In this document: positions 1 through 6,066 of the stretch, piece by piece
Layout of the letters: each line of letters opens with the position of its first letter
How positions within the stretch are numbered: the stretch's first letter is position 1
NCBI GenBank assembly: GCA_021286965.1
Contig: JAJTBK010000166.1
Location: 1-6,066 of the forward strand
DNA: 6,066 bases
DNA from: Comamonadaceae bacterium
GTDB taxonomy: Bacteria > Pseudomonadota > Gammaproteobacteria > Burkholderiales > Burkholderiaceae_C
Reading direction: 5' to 3'
Position numbers and translations under genes: made by a program
Notes under the pieces: model-generated
The model's database searches: none
Told to the model about the DNA's origin: nothing
Seen by the model: only the letters and a program-made list of their open reading frames with translations

Positions 1-578
1 CCAATGTCGTGCAACAGCGCCGCCAACCCCAGCGCCCGCAGGGCATCACCCGGCAGTTGCTGCGTGCGCCCGAGCAGCAGGCACAGCACCATGACGTTGA
101 TCGGGTGCTGTGCACTGCGCACGCCCACGTCCTCGGACAACAGGCGAATGACGCTGTCGCCATGGTCGAGCAGCTCATCGACGCAGGCGCCGACCAGGGC
201 CGCACCCAGCGTACTGGCCAGCGCCGGCTGCTGCTGCACCACCTCGGTGATGCGCTGGTAATCGCGCGTGGCCTGGCCAAAGCTGCGCTCGCAGCTTTGC
301 AGTTCCTGGTGCTGCGCTTGCAGCAGCGGTGCTGCTGGCGGTTGGGCCGGCGGCGGCTCCTCGGCGAGGGCGGCAGACGCCGCTGGCGGCAGCGGGTCAC
401 TCTTGTCGGGCAGCACGCGCACCTGGGCCACGCCGAGCGACTGCAAGGTGGCCAACTGCTCGGCGCTACCGATGCGGAAACTGCTGACGGGGAAGGGGTG
501 GTTCATCCAGCCGACGTCGAGCTGAACGAACATGCCAATACGCAATTGGCCGATGGGAAGAAGAACTGAATGACTCAC
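1..578 (-). CDS. HD-GYP domain cyclic-di-GMP phosphodiesterase with N-terminal DUF3391 (partial, C-terminus off the left edge)
   Basis: Predicted cytoplasmic phosphodiesterase that hydrolyses cyclic di-GMP; only the first 192 residues plus two bases of the next codon are in the window. I read it directly from the minus strand. It begins with GTG at 578-576 and opens MSHSVLLPIGQLRIGMFVQL, followed by DVGWMNHPFP, which matches the start of the DUF3391 domain that precedes HD-GYP domains in many proteobacteria. Residues 62-84 form a Pro/Ala-rich linker. The HD-GYP core then starts: the AQHPINVMVL segment (about 157-166) contains an early conserved histidine, and the reading ends exactly in LLHDIG, the metal-binding HD motif (H190, D191). 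The GYP motif must lie outside. The frame is open upstream to a stop near 630, but no better start codon is seen and the Shine-Dalgarno match is poor. It is transcribed in the same direction as hemN and the SafE-like gene, 142 bases after the latter. Family is near certain; activity cannot be judged without the rest. Confidence 0.9.
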   Translation of the reverse strand, partial: MSHSVLLPIGQLRIGMFVQLDVGWMNHPFPVSSFRIGSAEQLATLQSLGVAQVRVLPDKSDPLPPAASAALAEEPPPAQPPAAPLLQAQHQELQSCERSFGQATRDYQRITEVVQQQPALASTLGAALVGACVDELLDHGDSVIRLLSEDVGVRSAQHPINVMVLCLLLGRTQQLPGDALRALGLAALLHDI

Positions 579-613
579 TACGCGTACGCCCAGCGCTTGC
601 GCACCCCGACGGC

Positions 614-645
614 CAAAAACCAGGGGCGATTATCACCCCGGGCCT
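614..645 (-). terminator. Terminator-like hairpin between the SafE-like gene and the HD-GYP gene
   Basis: On the minus strand GGGG (639-636) pairs with CCCC (626-623) around an AT-rich centre. GAT and ATC inside also pair, giving a 17-base near-palindrome (623-639) with one mismatch. CCA/TGG flanks can extend the stem past a bulge. Five T residues (plus-strand A615-A619) follow. It lies about 80 bases after the SafE-like stop, so it could end the hemN transcript. A possible promoter lies upstream of it, so it could instead be a leader hairpin of the HD-GYP gene. Confidence 0.4.
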
Positions 646-679
646 GGGCGGTGGGCCGAAAACCGTAGCCCTCTATACG

Positions 680-708
680 CCTATACGTCTTTGGGTTGTC
701 ACGACCAA
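680..708 (-). promoter_or_regulatory. Possible sigma-70 promoter for the HD-GYP gene
   Basis: On the minus strand TTGGTC (708-703) and TATAGG (685-680) are separated by exactly 17 bases, a reasonable -35/-10 pair. The -10 lies within a short direct repeat in which CTATACG occurs twice with an 8-base period (673-679 and 681-687 on the plus strand). Transcription would start near 673, giving a leader of roughly 95 bases that includes the hairpin at 623-639. This is a weak motif match only. Confidence 0.3.
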
Positions 709-720
709 TTTGCGCCATCG

Positions 721-1437
721 TCAGCACCACAGGGAAGAGTTGTGGGTGACATCTTGCCACAGCGCCCAGGCGGCAATGGCAAACAACAGCAGCCCTGCCA
801 GGCGGGTACCCCAGCTGGCGCGCCAGTGATTCAAGCGCTGGCGCAACTGCCCCCACAGCAAGGGGCCGGCCAGCAGCCACAGCCCGCTGCCCAAGGCAAA
901 GCCCGCCATCGACAAGGCCCCTTGCAGCGGTCCATTGCTCAATGCCGCCACCAGGAGTGCCGAGTACAGCAGGCCGCAGGGCATCAGCGCCCAGCCGCCG
1001 CCGGCCACGAGCACGCCCCCGGGACGGGCCAGCAGCGGCTGCACACGCCGCCACAGCCCCCGGCCGGCGTTTTCCAGCCAGGCTGGTTGGCGCGCCTGGG
1101 CCATCATCAGGATGCCCCAGGCCAACATGGCCACATGGCTAAGGCCCCACAGCGGGCGCAGGGCGCCGGTTTGCTGCGTCAACCACGCCAGGCTGGCCAT
1201 GGCCCAGGCCGCCATGGCCCCGGCCAGGGCGTAGCCGAGCAGGCGTCCGCCATGGAACAGCACCGCCCGGCGCCAGCGTGCACCGCGCTGCTGCGGCAGC
1301 CACTGCAGGGTCTGCGCCGACGGCGCGTTGCCCGCTGCGATGACGGCCTGGCACGGCGCAGCGCACATCGCCAGGCAATGCGGCCCGCCAGCCAGCCCCA
1401 TGAGCAGTGCCGTCCAGATGAAAGCCCAGCCCTGCAC
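721..1437 (-). CDS. TauE/SafE- / DsbD_2-type membrane protein, sulfite-exporter-like, next to hemN
   Basis: A 238-residue integral inner-membrane protein with about six hydrophobic segments. The N-terminus carries LMGLAGGPHCLAMCAAPC (H20, C21, M24, C25, C29), the signature of the DsbD_2 / 'sulfite exporter TauE/SafE' family. A second family block is FHGGRLLGYALAGA (about 61-74), and a third is ALMPCGLLYSALLVAAL (about 150-166; M152, P153, C154). It ends in a cysteine, C238. The start chosen is GTG at 1437-1435, five bases after the hemN stop; it preserves the first membrane segment, but no clear Shine-Dalgarno is visible, so translational coupling to hemN is likely. Family members are often annotated as sulfite exporters by homology alone. 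From memory, relatives lie near cbb3, fnr/anr and hemN genes in other proteobacteria, so a role in metal, thiol or oxidase maturation is at least as plausible. The substrate is unknown. Confidence 0.85.
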   Translation of the reverse strand: MQGWAFIWTALLMGLAGGPHCLAMCAAPCQAVIAAGNAPSAQTLQWLPQQRGARWRRAVLFHGGRLLGYALAGAMAAWAMASLAWLTQQTGALRPLWGLSHVAMLAWGILMMAQARQPAWLENAGRGLWRRVQPLLARPGGVLVAGGGWALMPCGLLYSALLVAALSNGPLQGALSMAGFALGSGLWLLAGPLLWGQLRQRLNHWRASWGTRLAGLLLFAIAAWALWQDVTHNSSLWC

Positions 1438-1442
1438 GGCGT

Positions 1443-2825
1443 TCAGATGATGCGCGAGAAGCGGGCGCGGTTGCGGTCGGCCTGCAGGTAGCGGTCAAAC
1501 ACCATGGCCACGCCACGCACGAAAAACCAACCCAGGGCGGTGACCTTGACGCCCTCCTCGTTGACTTCGACCAAACCCTGGCCTTGCATGTCGCGCAGCT
1601 GCTCCAGCTCGGCGGCAAAGTAGCTGCGCGAGTCGATCAGCCAGGCGGAGTCGATGGGCTCGAACAACAACTCGCCCTGGCACATCAGCGCCATGATGAC
1701 GGTGCGGCGCACCAGGTCGTCGCGCGACAGTGCCAGGCCCCGCACCACCGGCAGGCGGCCCTGGTCGATGAAGTCGTAGTACTCCTCGAGCGTCTTCGCG
1801 TTCTGGCTGTAGGTAGCCCCCACCTTGCCGATGGCCGACACACCCAGGGCGATCAGGTCGCAATCAGGCTGGGTGCTGTAGCCCTGGAAGTTGCGATGCA
1901 GGCGGCCCTGGCGCTTGGCGATGGCCAGTGCATCCTCGGGCAGGGCGAAGTGATCCATGCCGACGTAGACGTAGCCGGCGTCCATGAAGGCGGCGAGCGA
2001 TCGCGCCAGCATGTTCACCTTGGCCGAGGCCGGCGGCAGCTCGGTGTTGATGATGCGCCGCTGCGCCTTGAAGCGCTCGGGCAGGTGGGCGTAGGCGTAA
2101 AGTGCGATCCGGTCGGGGCGCAGCTCAGCCACCTGGGCCAGGGTGCGATCGAACGATTCCGGGGTCTGGCGCGGCAGACCATAGATCAGATCGACGTTGA
2201 CTGAATCGAAACCGATGCTGCGCGCTGCGGCCACCAGCTCGAACACCTGTTCGGCCGGCTGAATGCGGTGTACGGCTTTTTGCACCTCGGGGTCGAAATC
2301 CTGTACGCCGAAGCTCAGGCGGTTGAAGCCCAATTCAGCCAGCAGGCCCAGGCGCTCGGGCGTGACGGTGCGGGGATCGACCTCGATCGAATACTCCCCC
2401 CCGGGTACGAAGGTGAAGCTGCGCCGCAGCATCCCCATCAGCTCACGCAGTCCCTCGTCGGAGAGGAAGGTGGGCGTGCCGCCGCCAAAGTGCAGCTGGC
2501 TGACATGCTGGCCGACGCCGCAATGGGCAGTGTGCAAATCTACCTCGCGCGCCAGATAGCGCAGATAGACATCGGCGCGGTCGTGGTGCTTGGTAATGAT
2601 TTTGTTGCAGGCGCAGTAGTAGCACAGCGATTCGCAAAACGGAACGTGCACGTACAACGACAACGGCAGCGCCTTGGCGGCCGTGCCCAGCTTGCGCTGC
2701 TGCAGCGCCAGCGTGTACTCGTCCTGGCCAAAGGCCTCGACGAACCGGTCTGCGGTGGGATATGAGGTATAACGAGGCCCGGATACGTCAAAACGACGCA
2801 GCAACTCGGGGGTGACAGCGGTCAT
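1443..2825 (-). CDS. hemN: Oxygen-independent coproporphyrinogen III oxidase (radical SAM)
   Basis: Cytoplasmic enzyme that converts coproporphyrinogen III to protoporphyrinogen IX by two oxidative decarboxylations using S-adenosylmethionine, replacing oxygen-dependent HemF when oxygen is scarce. The 460-residue length is close to E. coli HemN (457). The radical-SAM cluster motif is YVHVPFCESLCYYCACNK, with C64, C68 and C71 as cluster ligands and C73 as the extra cysteine typical of HemN. The SAM-binding GGGTP is at 114-118. Other family blocks are DLIYGLPRQT (212-221), YVGMDHFALPEDAL (287-300) and RNFQGYST (311-318), and a HemN C-terminal domain follows. The N-terminal RYTSYPTADRF is also characteristic. 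The ATG at 2825 has AAGGA 8 bases upstream (2838-2834). It diverges from fnr and leads into the SafE-like gene 5 bases later. An FNR box about 60 bases upstream of the ATG suggests activation without oxygen. No key residue is missing. Confidence 0.97.
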   Translation of the reverse strand: MTAVTPELLRRFDVSGPRYTSYPTADRFVEAFGQDEYTLALQQRKLGTAAKALPLSLYVHVPFCESLCYYCACNKIITKHHDRADVYLRYLAREVDLHTAHCGVGQHVSQLHFGGGTPTFLSDEGLRELMGMLRRSFTFVPGGEYSIEVDPRTVTPERLGLLAELGFNRLSFGVQDFDPEVQKAVHRIQPAEQVFELVAAARSIGFDSVNVDLIYGLPRQTPESFDRTLAQVAELRPDRIALYAYAHLPERFKAQRRIINTELPPASAKVNMLARSLAAFMDAGYVYVGMDHFALPEDALAIAKRQGRLHRNFQGYSTQPDCDLIALGVSAIGKVGATYSQNAKTLEEYYDFIDQGRLPVVRGLALSRDDLVRRTVIMALMCQGELLFEPIDSAWLIDSRSYFAAELEQLRDMQGQGLVEVNEEGVKVTALGWFFVRGVAMVFDRYLQADRNRARFSRII

Positions 2826-2833
2826 AGCGGGAT

Positions 2834-2856
2834 TCCTTGCGTGCGAGGGTAATATG
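2834..2856 (-). promoter_or_regulatory. Inferred hemN -10 element and ribosome binding site
   Basis: On the minus strand CATATT (2856-2851) is a fair -10 hexamer, predicting a start near 2844. That places the centre of the FNR box (2885.5) at about -41.5, the classical position for activation by FNR overlapping the -35 region. AAGGA (2838-2834), 8 bases before the hemN ATG, is the Shine-Dalgarno. There is no good -35 hexamer, as expected for an FNR-dependent promoter. The start site is inferred from spacing only. Confidence 0.5.
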
Positions 2857-2878
2857 CCGTACCCTCGCCTGATCAGTC

Positions 2879-2892
2879 TTGACTTCTATCAA
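2879..2892. promoter_or_regulatory. FNR box in the hemN-fnr divergent region
   Basis: TTGACTTCTATCAA matches the FNR consensus TTGAT-N4-ATCAA with a single mismatch (C for T at position 5). It lies between the divergently transcribed hemN and fnr genes. Its spacing fits activation of hemN (about -41.5 from the inferred start). For fnr it lies 127 bases before the start codon and could mediate autoregulation, but no convincing fnr promoter was found to fix the geometry. The match is strong for a 14-base dyad, and its location beside the regulator gene and a classic FNR target supports function. Confidence 0.8.
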
Positions 2893-2905
2893 TTTAATCT
2901 ATTGC

Positions 2906-2921
2906 TGTCGCATCTGCGACA
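2906..2921. promoter_or_regulatory. 16-base palindrome in the hemN-fnr intergenic region, possible operator
   Basis: TGTCGCATCTGCGACA is a perfect 7-base inverted repeat around a 2-base centre. It lies 14 bases beyond the FNR box on the fnr side. It does not match the FNR consensus. The 2-base loop makes a stable RNA hairpin unlikely, so a protein-binding operator is the better reading. I cannot assign the regulator. Confidence 0.45.
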
Positions 2922-2923
2922 AT

Positions 2924-2937
2924 TTGACACCTGTCAG
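2924..2937. promoter_or_regulatory. Degenerate FNR/CRP-family dyad, possible second site
   Basis: TTGACACCTGTCAG keeps the TGA-N6-TCA core of FNR-family sites and has a perfect TGAC-N4-GTCA dyad. It differs from the FNR consensus at three positions, two of them in the right half. Its centre is 45 bases from that of the first box. It could be a weak FNR site or one for another family member; chance is also possible. Confidence 0.3.
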
Positions 2938-2988
2938 ACATTTCCTGACGGCCGACAATGCCCCGCATTGCCAGCCAAGCGACACCCA

Positions 2989-3012
2989 GGGAGGCTTGCA
3001 CCGCCTCCTTTT
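2989..3012 (+). promoter_or_regulatory. Hairpin with T-tract in the fnr leader, next to the start codon
   Basis: GGAGGC (2990-2995) and GCCTCC (3003-3008) form a perfect 6-base GC-rich stem with the 7-base loop TTGCACC, followed directly by TTTT (3009-3012). G2989 can add a G-U pair. The 5' arm contains GGGAGG (2989-2994), the only strong Shine-Dalgarno-like sequence before fnr, but it lies 24 bases from the ATG, which is too far for normal use. The element could act as a weak attenuator, affect translation, or be incidental. Confidence 0.4.
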
Positions 3013-3018
3013 GCCGAC

Positions 3019-3744
3019 ATGAATTTGCAATCCACCATCAAAGTTGCCTGTTCCAACTGTAATTTGCGCGAGCTGTGTATGCCCGTGGGGCTGAACGAGC
3101 AGCAGCTGCAACGCATCGATGACGTTGTGGCAACGCGACGCAAAATCAAGCGCGGCGGCACCTTGTTCCGCAATGGCGAAGTATTTACCTCGCTCTACGC
3201 CATCCGCACCGGCTTTTTCAAGACCTGCGTGGCCACCGAGGATGGCCGCGACCAGGTGACGGGTTTTCAGATGGCGGGTGAAATCATCGGCCTGGACGGC
3301 ATCGTCAACGACCACCACACCTGCGATGCCGTGGCCCTGGAAGACGCCGAAGTCTGCGTCATGCCGTTCGATCGCATCGAAGAGCTTTCGCGCGAGGTGA
3401 CGGCACTGCAAAGCCACGTGCACAAGATCATGAGCCGCGAGATCGTGCGCGAGCACGGCGTGATGCTGCTGCTGGGCAGTATGCGCGCCGAAGAGCGCCT
3501 GGCCGCCTTCTTGCTCAACCTGGTGCAACGCCTTCACGCACGTGGGTTCTCGCAATCGGAACTGGTGCTGCGCATGACACGTGAGGAGATCGGCAGCTAC
3601 CTTGGGCTCAAGCTCGAAACCGTGAGCCGCACTTTCTCCAAATTCGTCGAGGAAGGCATCGTCGAGGTCAAGCAGCGCCACGTCAAAATTTTGAGCACCG
3701 ACGCCCTCCGGCGCCTGGTGAACAACCAACAAGCCTGCCAGTAA
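3019..3744 (+). CDS. fnr: Oxygen-sensing transcriptional regulator Fnr (CRP/FNR family)
   Basis: Global regulator that binds DNA as a dimer when its [4Fe-4S] cluster is intact under low oxygen, typically activating cbb3 oxidase, hemN and anaerobic respiration genes. The protein is 241 residues. The cluster cysteines are C11, C14 and C20 in ACSNCNLRELC, with the fourth at C113 in DAEVCVMPFD; spacing matches E. coli FNR (C20, C23, C29, C122). The cyclic-nucleotide-like beta-barrel fills about 30-120, followed by the dimer helix. The helix-turn-helix MTREEIGSYLGLKLETVSRTF (about 186-206) has E200, S203 and R204, equivalent to the residues by which FNR reads TTGAT. The frame is open upstream to an ATG at 2812, but I chose the ATG at 3019 because homology begins there and the extension would cross the FNR box. 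The gene diverges from hemN and converges with ccoH. It lacks a well-placed Shine-Dalgarno. All functional residues are present. Confidence 0.96.
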   Translation: MNLQSTIKVACSNCNLRELCMPVGLNEQQLQRIDDVVATRRKIKRGGTLFRNGEVFTSLYAIRTGFFKTCVATEDGRDQVTGFQMAGEIIGLDGIVNDHHTCDAVALEDAEVCVMPFDRIEELSREVTALQSHVHKIMSREIVREHGVMLLLGSMRAEERLAAFLLNLVQRLHARGFSQSELVLRMTREEIGSYLGLKLETVSRTFSKFVEEGIVEVKQRHVKILSTDALRRLVNNQQACQ

Positions 3745-3775
3745 AGCGTCCAGCACGCCGCCCCGCCCCCGCTGC

Positions 3776-4066
3776 TCAGCGCCCGACGGCGTCCTCTGCC
3801 GGCGTGGCTGCGTGGTTGCGCCCCTGCATCGCCGGAGCCAACCCTTTTTCGCCCTGTGCCGCCAGGGTTTTGTTGATCTCCAGGCCCTGGCGGTAGTAAT
3901 CCTCGGCAATCACCGGGTCAGGCTGGCGCACGGCCAGCCACAGGGTGACGAAACCGGCGACGACGACGATGGCCGGGCCGGCAATCAGCATCCATACATG
4001 GCCGTACTTCCACCAGGGTTGGGTCGGCTGCGCCGGCGCAGCGGCAGGAGTGGGTGTCGTTTGCAT
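3776..4066 (-). CDS. ccoH: Short FixH/CcoH-family cbb3 oxidase assembly protein
   Basis: Small inner-membrane protein of 96 residues, proposed to assist assembly of the cbb3 oxidase alongside CcoG. An N-terminal Ala/Pro/Thr/Gln-rich stretch (2-17) is followed by WWKYGHVWML and one membrane segment (about 24-45). The conserved FixH block RQPDPVIAEDYYRQGLEINK (47-66) then lies on the periplasmic side. The tail ends soon after in low-complexity sequence. FixH proteins usually reach about 150-170 residues with a beta-rich periplasmic domain, which this one lacks. The ATG at 4066 has AAGGA five bases upstream (4076-4072). The open frame continues upstream to 4327, but that part is an out-of-frame reading of ccoG. 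It follows ccoG by 22 bases, so they are probably cotranscribed, and its stop is 31 bases from that of fnr on the other strand. Confidence 0.88.
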   Translation of the reverse strand: MQTTPTPAAAPAQPTQPWWKYGHVWMLIAGPAIVVVAGFVTLWLAVRQPDPVIAEDYYRQGLEINKTLAAQGEKGLAPAMQGRNHAATPAEDAVGR

Positions 4067-4088
4067 GGCAATCCTTGTCTTTGGAAAA

Positions 4089-5531
<1,443 letters not shown>

Positions 5532-5557
5532 GGACTGTGGACGGGAAATCGAGGGAG

Positions 5558-5585
5558 AAACAAAAAGGCGGCGCTCCTGGCGCCG
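5558..5585 (-). terminator. Intrinsic terminator-like hairpin between ccoP and ccoG
   Basis: On the minus strand CGGCGC (5585-5580) and GCGCCG (5574-5569) form a perfect 6-base stem with a 5-base loop. CC, TTTTT (5566-5562), G and TTT follow. It starts 8 bases after the ccoP stop codon and ends before ccoG. The form fits a Rho-independent terminator on the minus strand; on the plus strand no T-tract follows. It may end most ccoNOP transcripts while letting some continue into ccoGH. Confidence 0.7.
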
Positions 5586-5593
5586 TCTTGTGC

Positions 5594-6066
5594 TTACCGG
5601 GCTGCGCCCGGTTTGTTCGACAGGCCCCAGACGTAGGCCGTCAGGACGTTGATCTGCGCGTCGGTCAGGCGACCTTGCTGCGCCGGCATCTGGTTGGTGA
5701 TGCCCTTGTTGATCCGCTCAATGATAGCGTTTTCACCCCAACCGTGCAGCCAGATGTCATCGGTCAGGTTGGGCGCGCCCAGGGCCTGGTTGCCCTTGCC
5801 GTCCATGCCGTGGCAGGCGGCGCAGGCACCGAATTTTTCCTTGCCGAGCGAAGCGCGCAACGAGTCGTGCGGGCTGCCCGAGAGACTGAGCACGTACTGC
5901 GCCAAGTTGCGCACGTCTTCTGGCGAACCGACGGCTGCGGCCATGGGCGGCATGACGCCGATACGGCCCTGGGCAATGGTCTCGTGGATCTTGTCGGGCG
6001 TGCCACCGTGCAGCCAGTCGCTGTCCGTCAGGTTCGGGAAACCCTTGCCGCCGCGTGCGTCCGAGC
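5594..6066 (-). CDS. ccoP: cbb3-type cytochrome c oxidase subunit III, CcoP (partial, N-terminus off the right edge)
   Basis: Membrane-anchored di-heme cytochrome c that passes electrons from soluble cytochrome c to the CcoNO core of the cbb3 oxidase, on the periplasmic side. The window holds the last 156 residues, read through to the right edge. It begins SDARGGKGFPNLTDSDWLHG, which in the family comes directly after the first CxxCH heme site; that site itself is outside. The first heme's methionine ligand is in RIGVMPPM. The second heme site is CAACH (C81, C84, H85 of the visible part), followed by APNLTDDIWLHG and the methionine ligand in ITNQMPAQQGRLTD (M126). The two domains echo each other (PNLTDxxWLHG in each). 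It stops with TAA at 5596-5594. The membrane anchor and the other oxidase subunits would lie to the right. No defect is seen. Confidence 0.96.
   Translation of the reverse strand, partial: SDARGGKGFPNLTDSDWLHGGTPDKIHETIAQGRIGVMPPMAAAVGSPEDVRNLAQYVLSLSGSPHDSLRASLGKEKFGACAACHGMDGKGNQALGAPNLTDDIWLHGWGENAIIERINKGITNQMPAQQGRLTDAQINVLTAYVWGLSNKPGAAR

Noticed and set aside
9..569. Plus-strand open frame of 186 codons
   Set aside because: It lies antisense to the HD-GYP gene, whose minus-strand translation matches DUF3391 and ends in HDIG. The plus-strand product is low-complexity and resembles nothing.
578..1054. Minus-strand open frame of 158 codons
   Set aside because: It is a second frame within the SafE-like gene and the following gap; Ala/Arg/Gly-rich with no motif, while the overlapping frame matches a known family.
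2812..3018. N-terminal extension of Fnr from the ATG at 2812
   Set aside because: The added 69 residues have no Fnr similarity, overlap the hemN start and cross the FNR box. The ATG at 3019 gives the standard N-terminus.
3745..3775. Terminator between convergent fnr and ccoH
   Set aside because: Only a tiny GCTG-CT-CAGC palindrome is seen at the ccoH stop, with no T-tract in either direction.
2899..3909. Minus-strand open frame of 336 codons across fnr
   Set aside because: It is antisense to fnr, which has all family residues, and it spans the convergent junction and the fnr leader. No recognisable domain.

Overview
This window comes from a GC-rich bacterial chromosome. Protein resemblance and gene order suggest a betaproteobacterium, most likely Burkholderiales/Comamonadaceae; this is inference, since no marker gene is present. 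The region is devoted to low-oxygen respiration: the distal end of a cbb3-type cytochrome c oxidase operon, its assembly genes, the oxygen-sensing regulator Fnr, anaerobic heme synthesis, a small membrane protein of the TauE/SafE–DsbD_2 type, and the start of a cyclic-di-GMP phosphodiesterase gene.

Reading from the right edge leftwards on the minus strand: the 3' part of ccoP (di-heme cytochrome c subunit) runs in from outside and stops at 5594. A hairpin with a T-tract, resembling an intrinsic terminator, lies in the 62-base gap. Then come ccoG (5531-4089) and a short ccoH/fixH (4066-3776). fnr lies on the plus strand (3019-3744) and converges on ccoH with only 31 bases between the stop codons. 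The 193-base gap 2826-3018 is the divergent control region between hemN and fnr. It holds a near-consensus FNR box, a 16-base palindrome, a weaker FNR-like dyad and a hairpin just before the fnr start. hemN (2825-1443) is followed after 5 bases by the SafE-like gene (1437-721). A 142-base gap with a terminator-like hairpin and a possible promoter precedes the HD-GYP gene, which starts with GTG at 578 and runs off the left edge at its HDIG motif.

How the parts fit together: Fnr senses loss of oxygen through a [4Fe-4S] cluster, and the FNR box is well placed to activate hemN. HemN makes protoporphyrinogen without oxygen, feeding heme to the high-affinity cbb3 oxidase. CcoG and CcoH help deliver copper to, and assemble, that oxidase. 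The SafE-like protein appears to share the hemN transcript. The HD-GYP protein may link the locus to biofilm or motility control, but adjacency is the only evidence. No mobile element, CRISPR array, tRNA or rRNA was seen. Most of the window is a conserved arrangement; the least explained sequence is the hemN-fnr control region and the two terminator-like hairpins inside apparent transcription units.
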